Program-made: the position numbers and the translations under genes | Shown here: piece by piece, positions 1 through 7,807 of the stretch | Numbering within the stretch: position 1 is the stretch's first letter | Layout: each line of letters begins with the position of its first letter | From: Symplocastrum torsivum CPER-KK1 | GTDB lineage: Bacteria; Cyanobacteriota; Cyanobacteriia; Cyanobacteriales; Coleofasciculaceae | DNA length: 37,725 bases | NCBI GenBank assembly: GCA_019358875.1 | Contig: JAHHIF010000071.1 | Span: 1 to 37,725 of the forward strand | Direction: 5' to 3' | Notes under the pieces: generated by a model | The model's database searches: none | Seen by the model: only the letters and a program-made list of their open reading frames with translations | Told to the model about the DNA's origin: nothing

Positions 1-290
1 GGAAATACGAAAACATTGATATAGGCGTATCTCTGTACGATTACTAGCGCGATCGCATTTGCCCTTACAGAGCCGCTACCAATCATCTAATTTAGGTTAG
101 ACATAGAATTCCTAGTTCTGTATAACCTTAATCACACCTTACCTATATAGATAAGTGTTTTTACTTGTTGCCACTATCTAACGTACTACAGCACACTTTA
201 TAGCTAGCTTATTGATAGCCATTCTCAACAAGTACCTAAAAACAGGCTCCAAAACTAGAACTCTTGCCCAAACAACGATATAGCGTTAAA
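1..290. other. Intergenic repeat-derived DNA
   Basis: No gene is seen. The stretch ending in TTGCCCTTACAGAGCCG (about 45-76) recurs at 30213-30242. The stretch around 132-160 (CACACCTTACCTA then AT-rich DNA) resembles 1809-1860 and 14290-14345. These look like fragments of dispersed plasmid repeats. Confidence 0.5.
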
Positions 291-325
291 TAATGGTTGC
301 TGATTTGTCAAATCAGCAACCATTA
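291..325. repeat. 35-bp perfect odd-centred palindrome
   Basis: Two perfect 17-bp arms (TAATGGTTGCTGATTTG and its complement) surround one central T. It ends 7 bp before the ATG of the truncated recombinase at 333. The layout, arm-single base-arm, is the same as in the GTGTCTAAC palindromes elsewhere in the window, but the sequence is unrelated. It could be an operator, an mRNA 5' hairpin or a recombination site. Confidence 0.8.
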
Positions 326-332
326 GAACAAG

Positions 333-467
333 ATGAAGAACAATCGCAACGGTCAAGCAGAAATACTTAGGGAAGAGCAGCTAGAAGAGTTGTTTGGTGT
401 CTTATCTCCGAAGCACAAGTTACTTTTTGCAATTTGTTACTACACGTCCTGTCGAGTACTGAGTTGA
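333..467 (+). pseudogene. Truncated tyrosine recombinase, N-terminal fragment
   Basis: A 44-codon frame from ATG 333 to TGA 465-467 contains GQAEILREEQLEELF and LLFAICYYTSCRV. It aligns with residues 5-44 of the intact small recombinase at 28422-29069 (GQAKILSQSEIQLLF, ALFGICLYCCCRI). The frame stops just after the catalytic Arg of the first motif, so the rest of the catalytic domain is missing. The DNA straight after it reads TELEALRKQIEARIKR then a stop in another frame, which looks like the tail of an unrelated gene joined here. The fragment cannot encode an active recombinase. It shows that this plasmid carried a second copy of the small recombinase family. Confidence 0.75.
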
Positions 468-510
468 AACGGAATTGGAAGCACTACGGAAACAAATCGA
501 AGCCAGGATT

Positions 511-1062
511 AAACGCTAAGAATCCTAGCTATGCTTGCCAGCGGTTAGCGAATTGCATCCAGTGGTTTTTGAATTACTTGCTGACCCGCTTTTAAAGATG
601 CGATCGCTCCTCCTCGTTCAAACTCTTCCAGTTCACGTCACCTTTAGTCGCTATAGTTAAGGGAAGTTTGGAGAGCGATCTGCGCTAGGTCTTTCAGAGC
701 CGCTCCGAAGAGAGCAGCAGCGCTTCCTTTCTCCAACTTAGGGAAGTAACACGTAATCTTAGCTGTCGAACGTTCGATACTCATCAGTCATAACGTATTA
801 TGCTCTAAAAAGCTATATTCTGGAGTGTCTAACGGTTAGACACTTTCTCAAAACGCTAAGACTCACCAAGCTGCTTGCCAACGGCTCACGAATTGCATCC
901 AGTGCCACGGGATTTACTTGCTGAGCCGCTTTTAACGATGCGATCGCTCCTTCCCGCTCAAAGTCTTCCAGTTCAATCACCTTTAGCTGCCTTAGTTAAG
1001 GGAAGTTTGGAGAGCGATCTGCGCTAGCTCTTTCAGAGCCGCTCCGAAGAGAGCAGCAGCGC
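511..1062. repeat. Compound repeat: module A, spacer, palindrome, module A
   Basis: Two diverged copies of a ~210-bp module (511-724 and 850-1062) are separated by a ~100-bp segment and the palindrome at 825-843. Both start near AACGCTAAG and end near GAGAGCAGCAGCGC. Read on the minus strand, the second copy is open and encodes ELEDFEREGAIASLKAAQQV, running through LASSLVSLSV into the palindrome (CLTVRH). Inverted copies of the module lie at 9595-9718, 20572-20702 and 22557-22660. The whole A-palindrome-spacer-A order reappears inverted at 22557-22862. Confidence 0.8.
824..844. repeat. Dispersed palindrome, copy 1 (G centre)
   Basis: Exact core GTGTCTAACGGTTAGACAC at 825-843 with one further A-T pair. 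The flanks are otherwise not complementary except for G-T wobbles. Confidence 0.9.
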
Positions 1063-1352
1063 AACGCTCTCGCTTTCTCAAGCACAAGATAAAACAGATT
1101 TACCTTAGGAACAGATTAAGAGAGAGCGCTTTTCCCGAAGTCTCCGCTTCAAATCCCCAACCAGTCAAATATCAAGCAGTTTTCGCGATCGCGCTTTTCG
1201 GCTGAAAAACTAAGCCATGTCAGCAAGCTGATATAGCACACCATTGATAACTTTCTCTTATTTGCTAAGTTCTGGGTGATCGCGTTTTGGGAGAGTTGGC
1301 TCCAATTGAAATTAAGGATATCTTTTCCTTTGGCTAGATTTATTTGCCGAAA

Positions 1353-1763
1353 ATGCCGATGAAGAAAACGTATACAGGAAGCTGCCATTGTGGTTCAGTA
1401 CGGTTCGAGGCTGACATCGATTTAGGTGCTGGAACGAACAAATGCAATTGTTCCATCTGCACCAAAACAAGGAACTGGAACGCAATCATCAAGCCCGATG
1501 CGTTTCGGCTGCTTGCAGGAGAAGACGCGCTGAGCGACTATCAATTTGGCTCCAAGAGTATGCACCATCTCTTTTGTCGGCATTGCGGGGTGCGCTCGTT
1601 TGCACGAGGATATGCTGAAGCGATCGGCGGTAACTATATCGGAATTCAACTGGCTGCGTTAGAAAACGTAGAGCCGCAGGAGTTGATCTCAGCACCAATT
1701 CGATATGCGGACGGACGGAATAATCACTGGGAAGTTGCACCGCCTGAAATCCGGCACCTCTAG
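1353..1763 (+). CDS. GFA/CENP-V family zinc-binding protein
   Basis: About 137 residues beginning MPMKKTYTGSCHCGSVRFEA. The family (glutathione-dependent formaldehyde-activating enzyme, GFA) binds zinc through CxC, CxxC and CxxC clusters. Here these are CHC near the N terminus, CNCSIC about 25 residues later, and CRHC in the second half (LFCRHCGVRSFARG). The length is normal for single-domain members, whose substrates are mostly unknown, so a specific formaldehyde role should not be assumed. ATG 1353 was chosen over TTG 1344; ATG 1359 is also possible, and no strong Shine-Dalgarno sequence decides between them. The gene stands alone between repeat blocks, with a long palindrome about 220 bp downstream. 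Confidence 0.85.
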   Translation: MPMKKTYTGSCHCGSVRFEADIDLGAGTNKCNCSICTKTRNWNAIIKPDAFRLLAGEDALSDYQFGSKSMHHLFCRHCGVRSFARGYAEAIGGNYIGIQLAALENVEPQELISAPIRYADGRNNHWEVAPPEIRHL

Positions 1764-1979
1764 TAGTCCGCGATCACATTACTGAAGTGTTTGCCAGAAC
1801 CAACATTCCTCACACCTTACCGATCTGGTTAAAATGTTGTGTTTTGTAGCAATCTAGCGTATAGATGCGTACTTTTGAATCTGTGGAAAGACAGCTTTCC
1901 AAAGAGGGAGCGACCACATTTGGACACCAGACGGAGCGATCACAAAATAATCTGACTATTCTTCTCTTGAGATAGCATA
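1764..1979. other. Intergenic repeat-derived DNA
   Basis: The segment 1785-1860 (TTGCCAGAAC then CTCACACCTTACC, TAAAATGT and GTAGCAATCTAG) matches 14290-14345. The piece near 1880-1900 (GGAAAGACAGCTTTCC) resembles 34426-34444. No gene is seen. Confidence 0.5.
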
Positions 1980-2020
1980 CCTAGCAAAAAGTGTCTAACG
2001 GTTAGACACTTTTTGCTAGG
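1980..2020. repeat. Dispersed palindrome, copy 2, 41 bp (G centre)
   Basis: The core lies at 1991-2009 and perfect arms CCTAGCAAAAA / TTTTTGCTAGG bring each side to 20 bp. The T5 run in the right arm gives it the look of a rho-independent terminator. It lies 3' of the GFA gene. Confidence 0.9.
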
Positions 2021-2386
2021 TAGCTCAAACAGTTTGCTGGAACGGAAATTACTTAAATCTATTAAATCTAAAAGTAATCCTCTTAAAGCCTTGTTATTAA
2101 ACTTTTAACATTTACTTTAATTAATTAAACTTCAAAAGCAAGAGAATTAAAATTATCTACACTCCATTACTAGCAAGGGTTCCCTTTAATATTTTATAAT
2201 AGTTATACTAAAATTTATTTTAAAACTTATTTACTGATGCATAAAAAATGAGAGTTTAGAAATCCTATATATTTTAGTAAATCTGATAAACAATAAAATT
2301 AAGTACCGTACAAACGCAGATTATTGCTATCTGTTATAAACGAAATCTACCTATCGTGGGTGGGATTATGTGGGCTGTCAAAAAAA

Positions 2387-2418
2387 AAAACCGCTTCTGA
2401 TAAATTTCAGGCGGTTTT
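2387..2418 (+). terminator. Hairpin terminator, possibly bidirectional
   Basis: AAAACCGC (2387-2394) pairs with GCGGTTTT (2411-2418) around a 16-nt loop. It is preceded by a run of A and followed by T-rich DNA, so it could act on either strand, insulating the rep gene from upstream transcription. Confidence 0.5.
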
Positions 2419-2762
2419 ATTGTAAGATTTCAGTAACTGTTTAATCTAGGGGGCCTTGATACAACCAAATAGGAAGTAACAAGTTAATTAAATACTGTAG
2501 GTGAGTTTCCCGTCAGAACGGTGTCCCGCAAGCGACCAACTTGAAACACCGAACTGCTGCTCACAACCCATTGTGCTTTCAATAAAAATATTAGCACGAA
2601 TGGGATGGGATTCCTATGCCAAATTTCAAGAAAATGGCACCCAAGCGTGAAATCTCTAACCCATGTACCTAGCTAGCCAGAGCCATCCCAGGCAGAAAGA
2701 ACAAGAAAGAAATTGTTCGCTTGGGAAAACCAAATACATTTGCAGATCAAGGCTAGCTAATT

Positions 2763-2783
2763 TTTTTACCAAATCGGTAAAAA
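2763..2783. promoter_or_regulatory. Palindrome 56 bp upstream of the rep start
   Basis: TTTTTACC (2763-2770) and GGTAAAAA (2776-2783) form 8-bp arms around AAATC. Its position upstream of ATG 2839 suggests an operator or a leader hairpin controlling rep expression; the role is inferred. Confidence 0.4.
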
Positions 2784-2838
2784 TTTTGAGGAATTTTTCA
2801 TGACTTGAGTGCCCTACACCACATAAAGGGTATCAATC

Positions 2839-5800
2839 ATGTTTACTACACCAAAAAAACCGAAGTACTCAGGCTCAGACAGGGCTTCTCTTTGCCGAGA
2901 AGAAGACAAAGAGAGTGTGCAGCAAGTTGAGTTGCAAGAAGTCATTAACTGGCTGAAGACAAGCAATTTTCCAGTTTTGCCAGTCGCACCAGCACAAGAT
3001 GCTAGAAAGCATCCCAGAATTGTGCAAGCAGACGGAGCAAAAGGAATTTGGAAACACTGCCCACTAACACGATCGCTTCAACCAATACCGCTCTACACAG
3101 GCAAAAACCCAAGCTACCTTGACCAGGACGGTAAGCCTCACCTAATCAATCATTGCCAGTATCAGAAGCGTCTGCCCACACCACAGGATTTTGAAACGTG
3201 GTTCGCCAATCCCCTCAATGGCATCGGAACACTAGGCGGCTGGAACAACACAATCTGGCTTGACTTTGACGTTAAGAAGTTCCCTAGTGAAGACGACTGC
3301 ACTCAGGCTGTGACTGAGGTATTGCAAAATCCCACTCTTGCCAACACTTTCTTGGAGCGCTCACACTCAGGCGGCTGGCGGGTTGGTGTTCGGGTTAAGG
3401 AAAAGCCAAGCTTTACCAACTTTGCCTTACAACCCGGCGGCAAGCACATCGGTGAGGCATTAGGAGAAGGGCGCTTTACCGTGTTGGCTCCAACAGTTGG
3501 TCTATCAGGAAACCCATATCAATCAATTAATCGTGTAGTGCCAGTAGAGGTTAGGAGCTTGGAAAGCATCGGCATTTACTCCACCTCAAGTAAAGCTCAG
3601 CGCCAAGCACAGAAAACTCCACAGCCTCTACTTTCCTATGTTCCTGGCAACATTTCTCTTGAGGAATTGGGTAACACCACCAGCCGCGAGATTTTAAAGG
3701 GGAACTGTCCAACAGGCGATCGCTCCGAGGCATTAACAACAGCCTTAAATGAGTGGTACGGCTGGCAGAACTGGGCAAAAGAAAACGACATCCCGATTAC
3801 TGGCACACCGGAAGATTTAGCACACTACGCAGGCGGGCAGCTAGGGATCGATAGCGAACGGGTTGAGCGTATTCTCAAAACTATTGACATCGTTAGTTCT
3901 GATCCGGCGGCATTGCACCGAGGGGGCGAGGAGAACTGCTGGAAGAAAATTCGTAGGCTGGACAAGGTGACATTTGAAGCGAAGTGTCCTGCTCATATCA
4001 AGGACGATATTAAGGCAGAGTGGCAACGGAACTCTAGCAAGCCCAGTGAAGACAGAAGCGCTGGTACTGCCGATTTACAGCAAAACCATTGGCAAGCACC
4101 AACTGTTTGGAATGGTGAGATTGGTTGGTTGATTGAGAAAGAGAATGAAAACGGTGAACCCATCAGCAAGTTTTGTCCAAAGTGCAATTTTGACTTCCAA
4201 ATTGAATCTGAGTTATCCAGTGACGCGGGCGGCGGATTAGTTTTGCAGGTCAAGCGATCGTTTGACCGCTTCCAAAAGCGAGTGATCATATCGTCACAAG
4301 ACTATGGTGCCGTCAAAGACTTTGAGGCAACGCTCAAGCGGGTCTATCAGTCCGGTGTTGTCTGTAACTTAAAAACTGAGCATCTCAAGGCGCTGATTCA
4401 CGTCAAGCTACGAGAGTATCGCGATCGGGGTGGCATCACCTATCGTCTCCAAGACAGAGCGGGTCAACAGGCAGATGGGCATTGGGTTTTTAAAGATTGC
4501 CAGATTACAAAAGATGGAGTTTGGAGTGCTAAACCTAACAGCGATTGGGTCTTCAATGAAGACTTAGGTGGTGAAGATAAGACACCACAACCATCTGTTG
4601 CACCTCCTAATCCCAACGCTCTAAAACCACTTGTGGCTGCAATGCGTAAGTTTCATGGAGCAGAGGGCATCTTTCCCGCAATGATCGGGTTGGGATTTAC
4701 GGCTGCTGCCGTACACTACCAAACCATCATTAAGAAAGAGCGGCGTTTTCCACAACTTAATTTTGTAGGGGATGCTGGCGGCAACAAGACCGTTTGTGCA
4801 GCTAACTCTTTATCTCTTGTGGGTTGGCTCAATGGTGACGGACAGATATCAGGAGTTAGTGAGTCAAAACTCTACGAATGCCTAAAACTCACGGGTTCGT
4901 TACCACTATGTCTGGATGACCCCCCCAAAAGTCGAGAACTAGACGAAATTCTGAAGCGTCTCTACAATGCCGTCCCTCGAATGGTGAGAGGGAATTATCA
5001 GGAACCCCACAGCCCGTTAATGGTGACTAGTAACCACGCGATTGGTGACCAACAGCTAGCGACTTTAACTCGGATGCTTCAAGTGCCAGTCTACCGTCAA
5101 ACTGATGGTGACTCGAATGCTTGGGATGAGATGGTTGAGGCGATGGAAGGTGCCAGCGGGTGTTTACCTGACTTAATTAAACTGGGATATCCAAAAGAGG
5201 AAATTAAGCAACTAGAGGGAGAACTGCGATCGCATCTGCCCAAGTCTCACCCGCGTATTGCTTCATCAATGGCACTGATTCTGTGGTACGCGATGGCAGT
5301 AGCCAAACTAGCCGATTTTGATGCTGAGTCAATCAAACAGTATGCGATCGCTCAACTATGCCCAATTGCAAATGCGGCTGACTCAAATGCCGATAGCATT
5401 ACAGATTTCCTAGATAAACTGTCGGCTCTTAAATCTGACGCTTTAGTTGGAGATTGGAACTGTCTAGTAGTCGAGACGAAGGCAGGTAAGGCATTAGCCA
5501 TCCAAATGAGTCAAGTATTCCCACTAGTGGATAAGTATTTTAATCCTGTTTACTCGCGTAAGGTGCTAGAGGCTCTTATCGCCAGAAGTGGAGGAACTCT
5601 CCAATCTGTACAGAAGTTTCACACCAACCGAGATGAATCCTTAGCGTACTACCGCGCCAAGCTAACTGCTGAGGATGAACCCAAGGAACCTGAATACAAG
5701 CCTAAGCGTTGTGTTTTGATTCCTTCCGACCTAATTAAAGGCTATATGGATGATTGGAAGTCACCTACCCCACCTGATGGTCGTGATTCACCACAGAATG

Positions 5801-6570
5801 AGTCAATTTGTGAGCCAGTTACATCCTCAGTTACATCAGTTACATTCAATAACAGTCAGTTACATAAAAAATGTAACCAACAGGGACTAGACACAGAGCA
5901 GGATTCAGCCCTTTTAGATAGTTCAGTTACATCTTTTTTGGAAGAGAGTATAAAAGAAAAAAAAGAAGCTGTGGAGTTGATCTTATTTACCCCGATCACA
6001 GAAGAACTGGGTGAAAAGCAAAAAAGTCATACCCTTATCTCTGAAAAAGATGTAACTGAGGGGAATTTAGAGGCTGTAGCCCTTATCCAGACTGAAACAG
6101 AGCGGTTACATATTTCCTGTAACCAGGGTGTAACTGGATGTAACCAGGAAGGAAAAAATGTAACTGAGCAAGTAGAAGGAGCTGTGGATAGAACTCAACT
6201 GGTAGAGGAAGCGGTTGCAGAAGAATGGCAGGAGGAAGCAACCCAGAATGAAATAGCGAGTTATCTATCAGGTTGTACCAGCATGTTGCAGTTGGCTACC
6301 TTCCTGAACTGCTGGAATCAAGAAGCGATTGATGAGGCTTGCAAGCGCCTCTCTCCTGACCAACAGGCTCAGATAAAAGAATGGGAGACTGAACTGGATA
6401 ATTTCAAAGCAAGCTTTAATGTGGGCGATCGCGTATTTGTCGCAAGCAAACCTCACACAAGTTCAACAGAACCATATTGCATTGAGCGGATTGAAGGGGA
6501 CAGTGCAAAGCTTGACCTCTTTCCCAAGTTAGTACCGCTGGCAGAGTTGGTAAGATGCGATCGCAAATAA
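2839..6570 (+). CDS. Plasmid replication protein: primase-polymerase/helicase
   Basis: A 1243-residue protein. Residues ~30-230 resemble archaeo-eukaryotic-type primase-polymerases: GIGTLGGWNNTIWLDFDVKKF carries the acidic pair D142/D144, and SHSGGWRVGV (~175-184) fits the following His motif. Residues ~600-830 resemble the SF3/DUF927-type helicase domains of plasmid primases: a P-loop GDAGGNKT at 644-651 and a Walker B-like LCLDDPP at 690-696. The P-loop has Asn where the last Gly of GxxxxGKT is expected. Residues ~990-1110 are low-complexity and rich in VTS/CNQ because the DNA carries an iteron-like repeat; the last ~100 residues form another small domain. ATG 2839 follows AAAGGG at proper spacing. 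It probably initiates plasmid replication by opening DNA and priming. Confident as a replication protein, less so on the exact family. Confidence 0.8.
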   Translation: MFTTPKKPKYSGSDRASLCREEDKESVQQVELQEVINWLKTSNFPVLPVAPAQDARKHPRIVQADGAKGIWKHCPLTRSLQPIPLYTGKNPSYLDQDGKPHLINHCQYQKRLPTPQDFETWFANPLNGIGTLGGWNNTIWLDFDVKKFPSEDDCTQAVTEVLQNPTLANTFLERSHSGGWRVGVRVKEKPSFTNFALQPGGKHIGEALGEGRFTVLAPTVGLSGNPYQSINRVVPVEVRSLESIGIYSTSSKAQRQAQKTPQPLLSYVPGNISLEELGNTTSREILKGNCPTGDRSEALTTALNEWYGWQNWAKENDIPITGTPEDLAHYAGGQLGIDSERVERILKTIDIVSSDPAALHRGGEENCWKKIRRLDKVTFEAKCPAHIKDDIKAEWQRNSSKPSEDRSAGTADLQQNHWQAPTVWNGEIGWLIEKENENGEPISKFCPKCNFDFQIESELSSDAGGGLVLQVKRSFDRFQKRVIISSQDYGAVKDFEATLKRVYQSGVVCNLKTEHLKALIHVKLREYRDRGGITYRLQDRAGQQADGHWVFKDCQITKDGVWSAKPNSDWVFNEDLGGEDKTPQPSVAPPNPNALKPLVAAMRKFHGAEGIFPAMIGLGFTAAAVHYQTIIKKERRFPQLNFVGDAGGNKTVCAANSLSLVGWLNGDGQISGVSESKLYECLKLTGSLPLCLDDPPKSRELDEILKRLYNAVPRMVRGNYQEPHSPLMVTSNHAIGDQQLATLTRMLQVPVYRQTDGDSNAWDEMVEAMEGASGCLPDLIKLGYPKEEIKQLEGELRSHLPKSHPRIASSMALILWYAMAVAKLADFDAESIKQYAIAQLCPIANAADSNADSITDFLDKLSALKSDALVGDWNCLVVETKAGKALAIQMSQVFPLVDKYFNPVYSRKVLEALIARSGGTLQSVQKFHTNRDESLAYYRAKLTAEDEPKEPEYKPKRCVLIPSDLIKGYMDDWKSPTPPDGRDSPQNESICEPVTSSVTSVTFNNSQLHKKCNQQGLDTEQDSALLDSSVTSFLEESIKEKKEAVELILFTPITEELGEKQKSHTLISEKDVTEGNLEAVALIQTETERLHISCNQGVTGCNQEGKNVTEQVEGAVDRTQLVEEAVAEEWQEEATQNEIASYLSGCTSMLQLATFLNCWNQEAIDEACKRLSPDQQAQIKEWETELDNFKASFNVGDRVFVASKPHTSSTEPYCIERIEGDSAKLDLFPKLVPLAELVRCDRK
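5816..6166. repeat. Iteron-like CAGTTACAT repeats inside the rep gene
   Basis: The word CAGTTACAT occurs at 5816, 5828, 5837, 5857 and 5924. Its complement ATGTAACTG occurs at 6050 and 6158. Shorter matches (GTTACA or TGTAAC core) occur at 5871, 6105, 6118, 6129 and 6138. That is 12 sites in 351 bp, in both orientations, all within the rep reading frame. Replication initiators often bind such arrays at their origin, so this may be the origin or a copy-control locus. The function is inferred. Confidence 0.65.
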
Positions 6571-6613
6571 GACGAGTTGGATGTAGTCATCGCTTCAATT
6601 AGGTGATTGTTGC

Positions 6614-6632
6614 GTGTCTGACGATTAGACCT
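6614..6632. repeat. Decayed copy of the dispersed palindrome
   Basis: GTGTCTGACGATTAGACCT differs from the 19-bp core at three positions and lies 43 bp after the rep stop codon, a position typical for the family. Confidence 0.4.
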
Positions 6633-6734
6633 GAGATCTTCTTTTCCTAGCGGGGGAAGAGATGCCCTCTTTGGAACATCTGCGATCGCTTCCTTTACCA
6701 AAAGCGATCGCGAACAAGACGAGCTGGATTTTGA

Positions 6735-7150
6735 TGTTGAGCTTCCTATCTAGGTCTAACTCGTCTTCAAACATCTGTCCTGCCAGTTCATGGGTTTTGA
6801 GTTGATGCCATTCCAACTCAATGCGGTTCATTTCCGAGCAAAAGGCTGGCAAAAAGAATAGATAAAGACCCTGAGCCTCCCATTGTGACCAGTTTTGCTG
6901 CACTTGAGTACTGGTATGAAGTAGCTGTAGCTCACTAGACTCCATAAGCTAAACCCAGACTCATCAAGGTACAACAGGTCAATCTCATCGGCTGCTGCCG
7001 CCAACTCCAACATGTCTAAGTCAGCCTGCTTGATGGCACATTGTTTCGGGTTTTCCTTGTCCCGATGACTCACATGGCTGCGTTTCCAGAGTATCCCCTT
7101 TTTTTGAGTACCCGTCGCAGGTGGTCGGGACTCAACTTTACTTGCCGCTC
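6735..7150 (-). pseudogene. IS630-family transposase remnant
   Basis: Minus-strand frames contain QVKLSPDHLRRVL, then HVSHRDKENPKQCAIKQ and IDLLYLDESGFSLWS (the first conserved Asp region of IS630 DDE transposases). Further on are LHTSTQVQQNWSQWEAQ and FFLPAFCSEMNRIELEWHQL (the last catalytic Glu region). The segment between SFSLWS-LV and LHTS, normally some 80-90 residues with the second Asp, is deleted, with a frameshift at the junction near 6930. A second frameshift lies in the A-run near 7101-7107. The N-terminal DNA-binding part is missing too. No terminal inverted repeats were identified. It is an inactive relic. Confidence 0.85.
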
Positions 7151-7186
7151 TGCTTTACATACTTTAGTACTTTCAGCACGACCTAC

Positions 7187-7264
7187 TTAGGGTTTCCCTT
7201 TGTTAGTTTTCTTTGCATGAATTAAAGTGCCGCCTTGAACTTCAACGATATACCAATAATTCAC
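7187..7264 (-). CDS. Tiny frame coupled to the RHH gene
   Basis: GTG at 7264 overlaps the RHH stop as GTGA, giving a 25-codon frame MNYWYIVEVQGGTLIHAKK then a short tail and TAA. The overlap suggests translational coupling as in toxin-antitoxin operons. The frame ends where the IS630 remnant begins, so it may be the truncated start of a longer downstream partner. No family was recognised. Confidence 0.3.
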   Translation of the reverse strand: MNYWYIVEVQGGTLIHAKKTNKGKP

Positions 7265-7470
7265 TTCTTCATCTTCAATTTTTGCATCAGCTCTGCCAGT
7301 TGGCTTCGGATAGGGGCAAGGTCGGCTTGGGTAACCTGAGAATTGGGGGTGTTTAGGTACTGCAATAGGGCTTTGATGACCAGCTTGTTAATACTAATTT
7401 GCTCTTGCTTAGCTCTTAGCTTGACGCTTTGGTGAAGTTCAGCGTTGGGAAATCGCAGGTTATGTTGCAC
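7261..7470 (-). CDS. Small ribbon-helix-helix DNA-binding protein
   Basis: A 69-residue protein beginning MQHNLRFPNAELHQSVKLRA, from a GTG start. The pattern of a short strand (LRFPNAELH) followed by two helices (QSVKLRAKQEQ, then ISINKLVIKALLQYL) is typical of Arc/MetJ-like RHH folds, as in antitoxins and plasmid copy or partition regulators. The C-terminal third (LAPIRSQLAELMQKLKMKK) is predicted helical and basic. Upstream DNA holds inverted GTACT words (7485-7494 and 7581-7591) that could be its operators. A tiny overlapping frame follows at 7264, so it may be the antitoxin of a damaged pair. Specific partner unknown. Confidence 0.65.
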   Translation of the reverse strand: MQHNLRFPNAELHQSVKLRAKQEQISINKLVIKALLQYLNTPNSQVTQADLAPIRSQLAELMQKLKMKK

Positions 7471-7807
7471 CTTTTTTTTCCATTAAAGTGGTACTGGACT
7501 AATACCATGATATCTGAAAGCTAAAAATCAAAATCTTATTTTGTAAGGTGTGCCTTACAAGGCTTTTAAGGTATCACTCTGGTACTACTTTGATAGCATT
7601 ATTTTCCTTGAAACTCTCTAAATAGTACTAATTCAGTACCTATTGAGATAGTAGTGAAGGCTAGAACGGCTTAAACTACTGGATTTACTGGATTATCTAC
7701 TTATATTATTTCGCAAAGCACCAGAGAAATAATATAAATATTTCACTGTTCATGATAAATAGTATTTATGTTAAAGTTAAAAAATAAAAGATTAAATCAA
7801 GAGCAAT
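7471..7807. promoter_or_regulatory. Divergent promoter region between RHH and integrase genes
   Basis: AT-rich, no gene. AAAGTGGTAC (7485-7494) and GGTACTACTTT (7581-7591) form a widely spaced imperfect inverted repeat, and further AGTAC words lie at 7624-7641 (AGTACTAATTCAGTACC). These are candidate operators for the RHH protein. The segment 7720-7800 is extremely AT-rich and precedes the integrase start. Confidence 0.4.

Larger units (their letters stand above)
2021..2838. other. Long AT-rich intergenic region upstream of the replication gene
   Basis: No convincing gene. The stretch 2040-2330 is very AT-rich with many TTAAT-like words, and the region lies immediately upstream of the replication protein, so it is a natural place for an origin or rep promoter. 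A hairpin terminator lies at 2387-2418. A weakly structured segment lies at 2501-2564 (GTGAG pairs CTCAC; GGTGT pairs ACACC), and a short palindrome lies at 2763-2783. No iterons were recognised here; the repeat field is inside the rep gene instead. Confidence 0.4.

Noticed and set aside
2501..2564. Possible structured RNA (GTGAG/CTCAC and GGTGT/ACACC stems) upstream of rep.
   Set aside because: Stems are only 5 bp and no known riboswitch or RNA motif is recognisable; left as a remark in the intergenic entry.
2617..2760. Short frames MPNFKKMAPKREISNPCT and a downstream KNKKEIVRLGKP segment.
   Set aside because: In different frames, very short and without a clear start plus ribosome site for the second; insufficient support for a gene.
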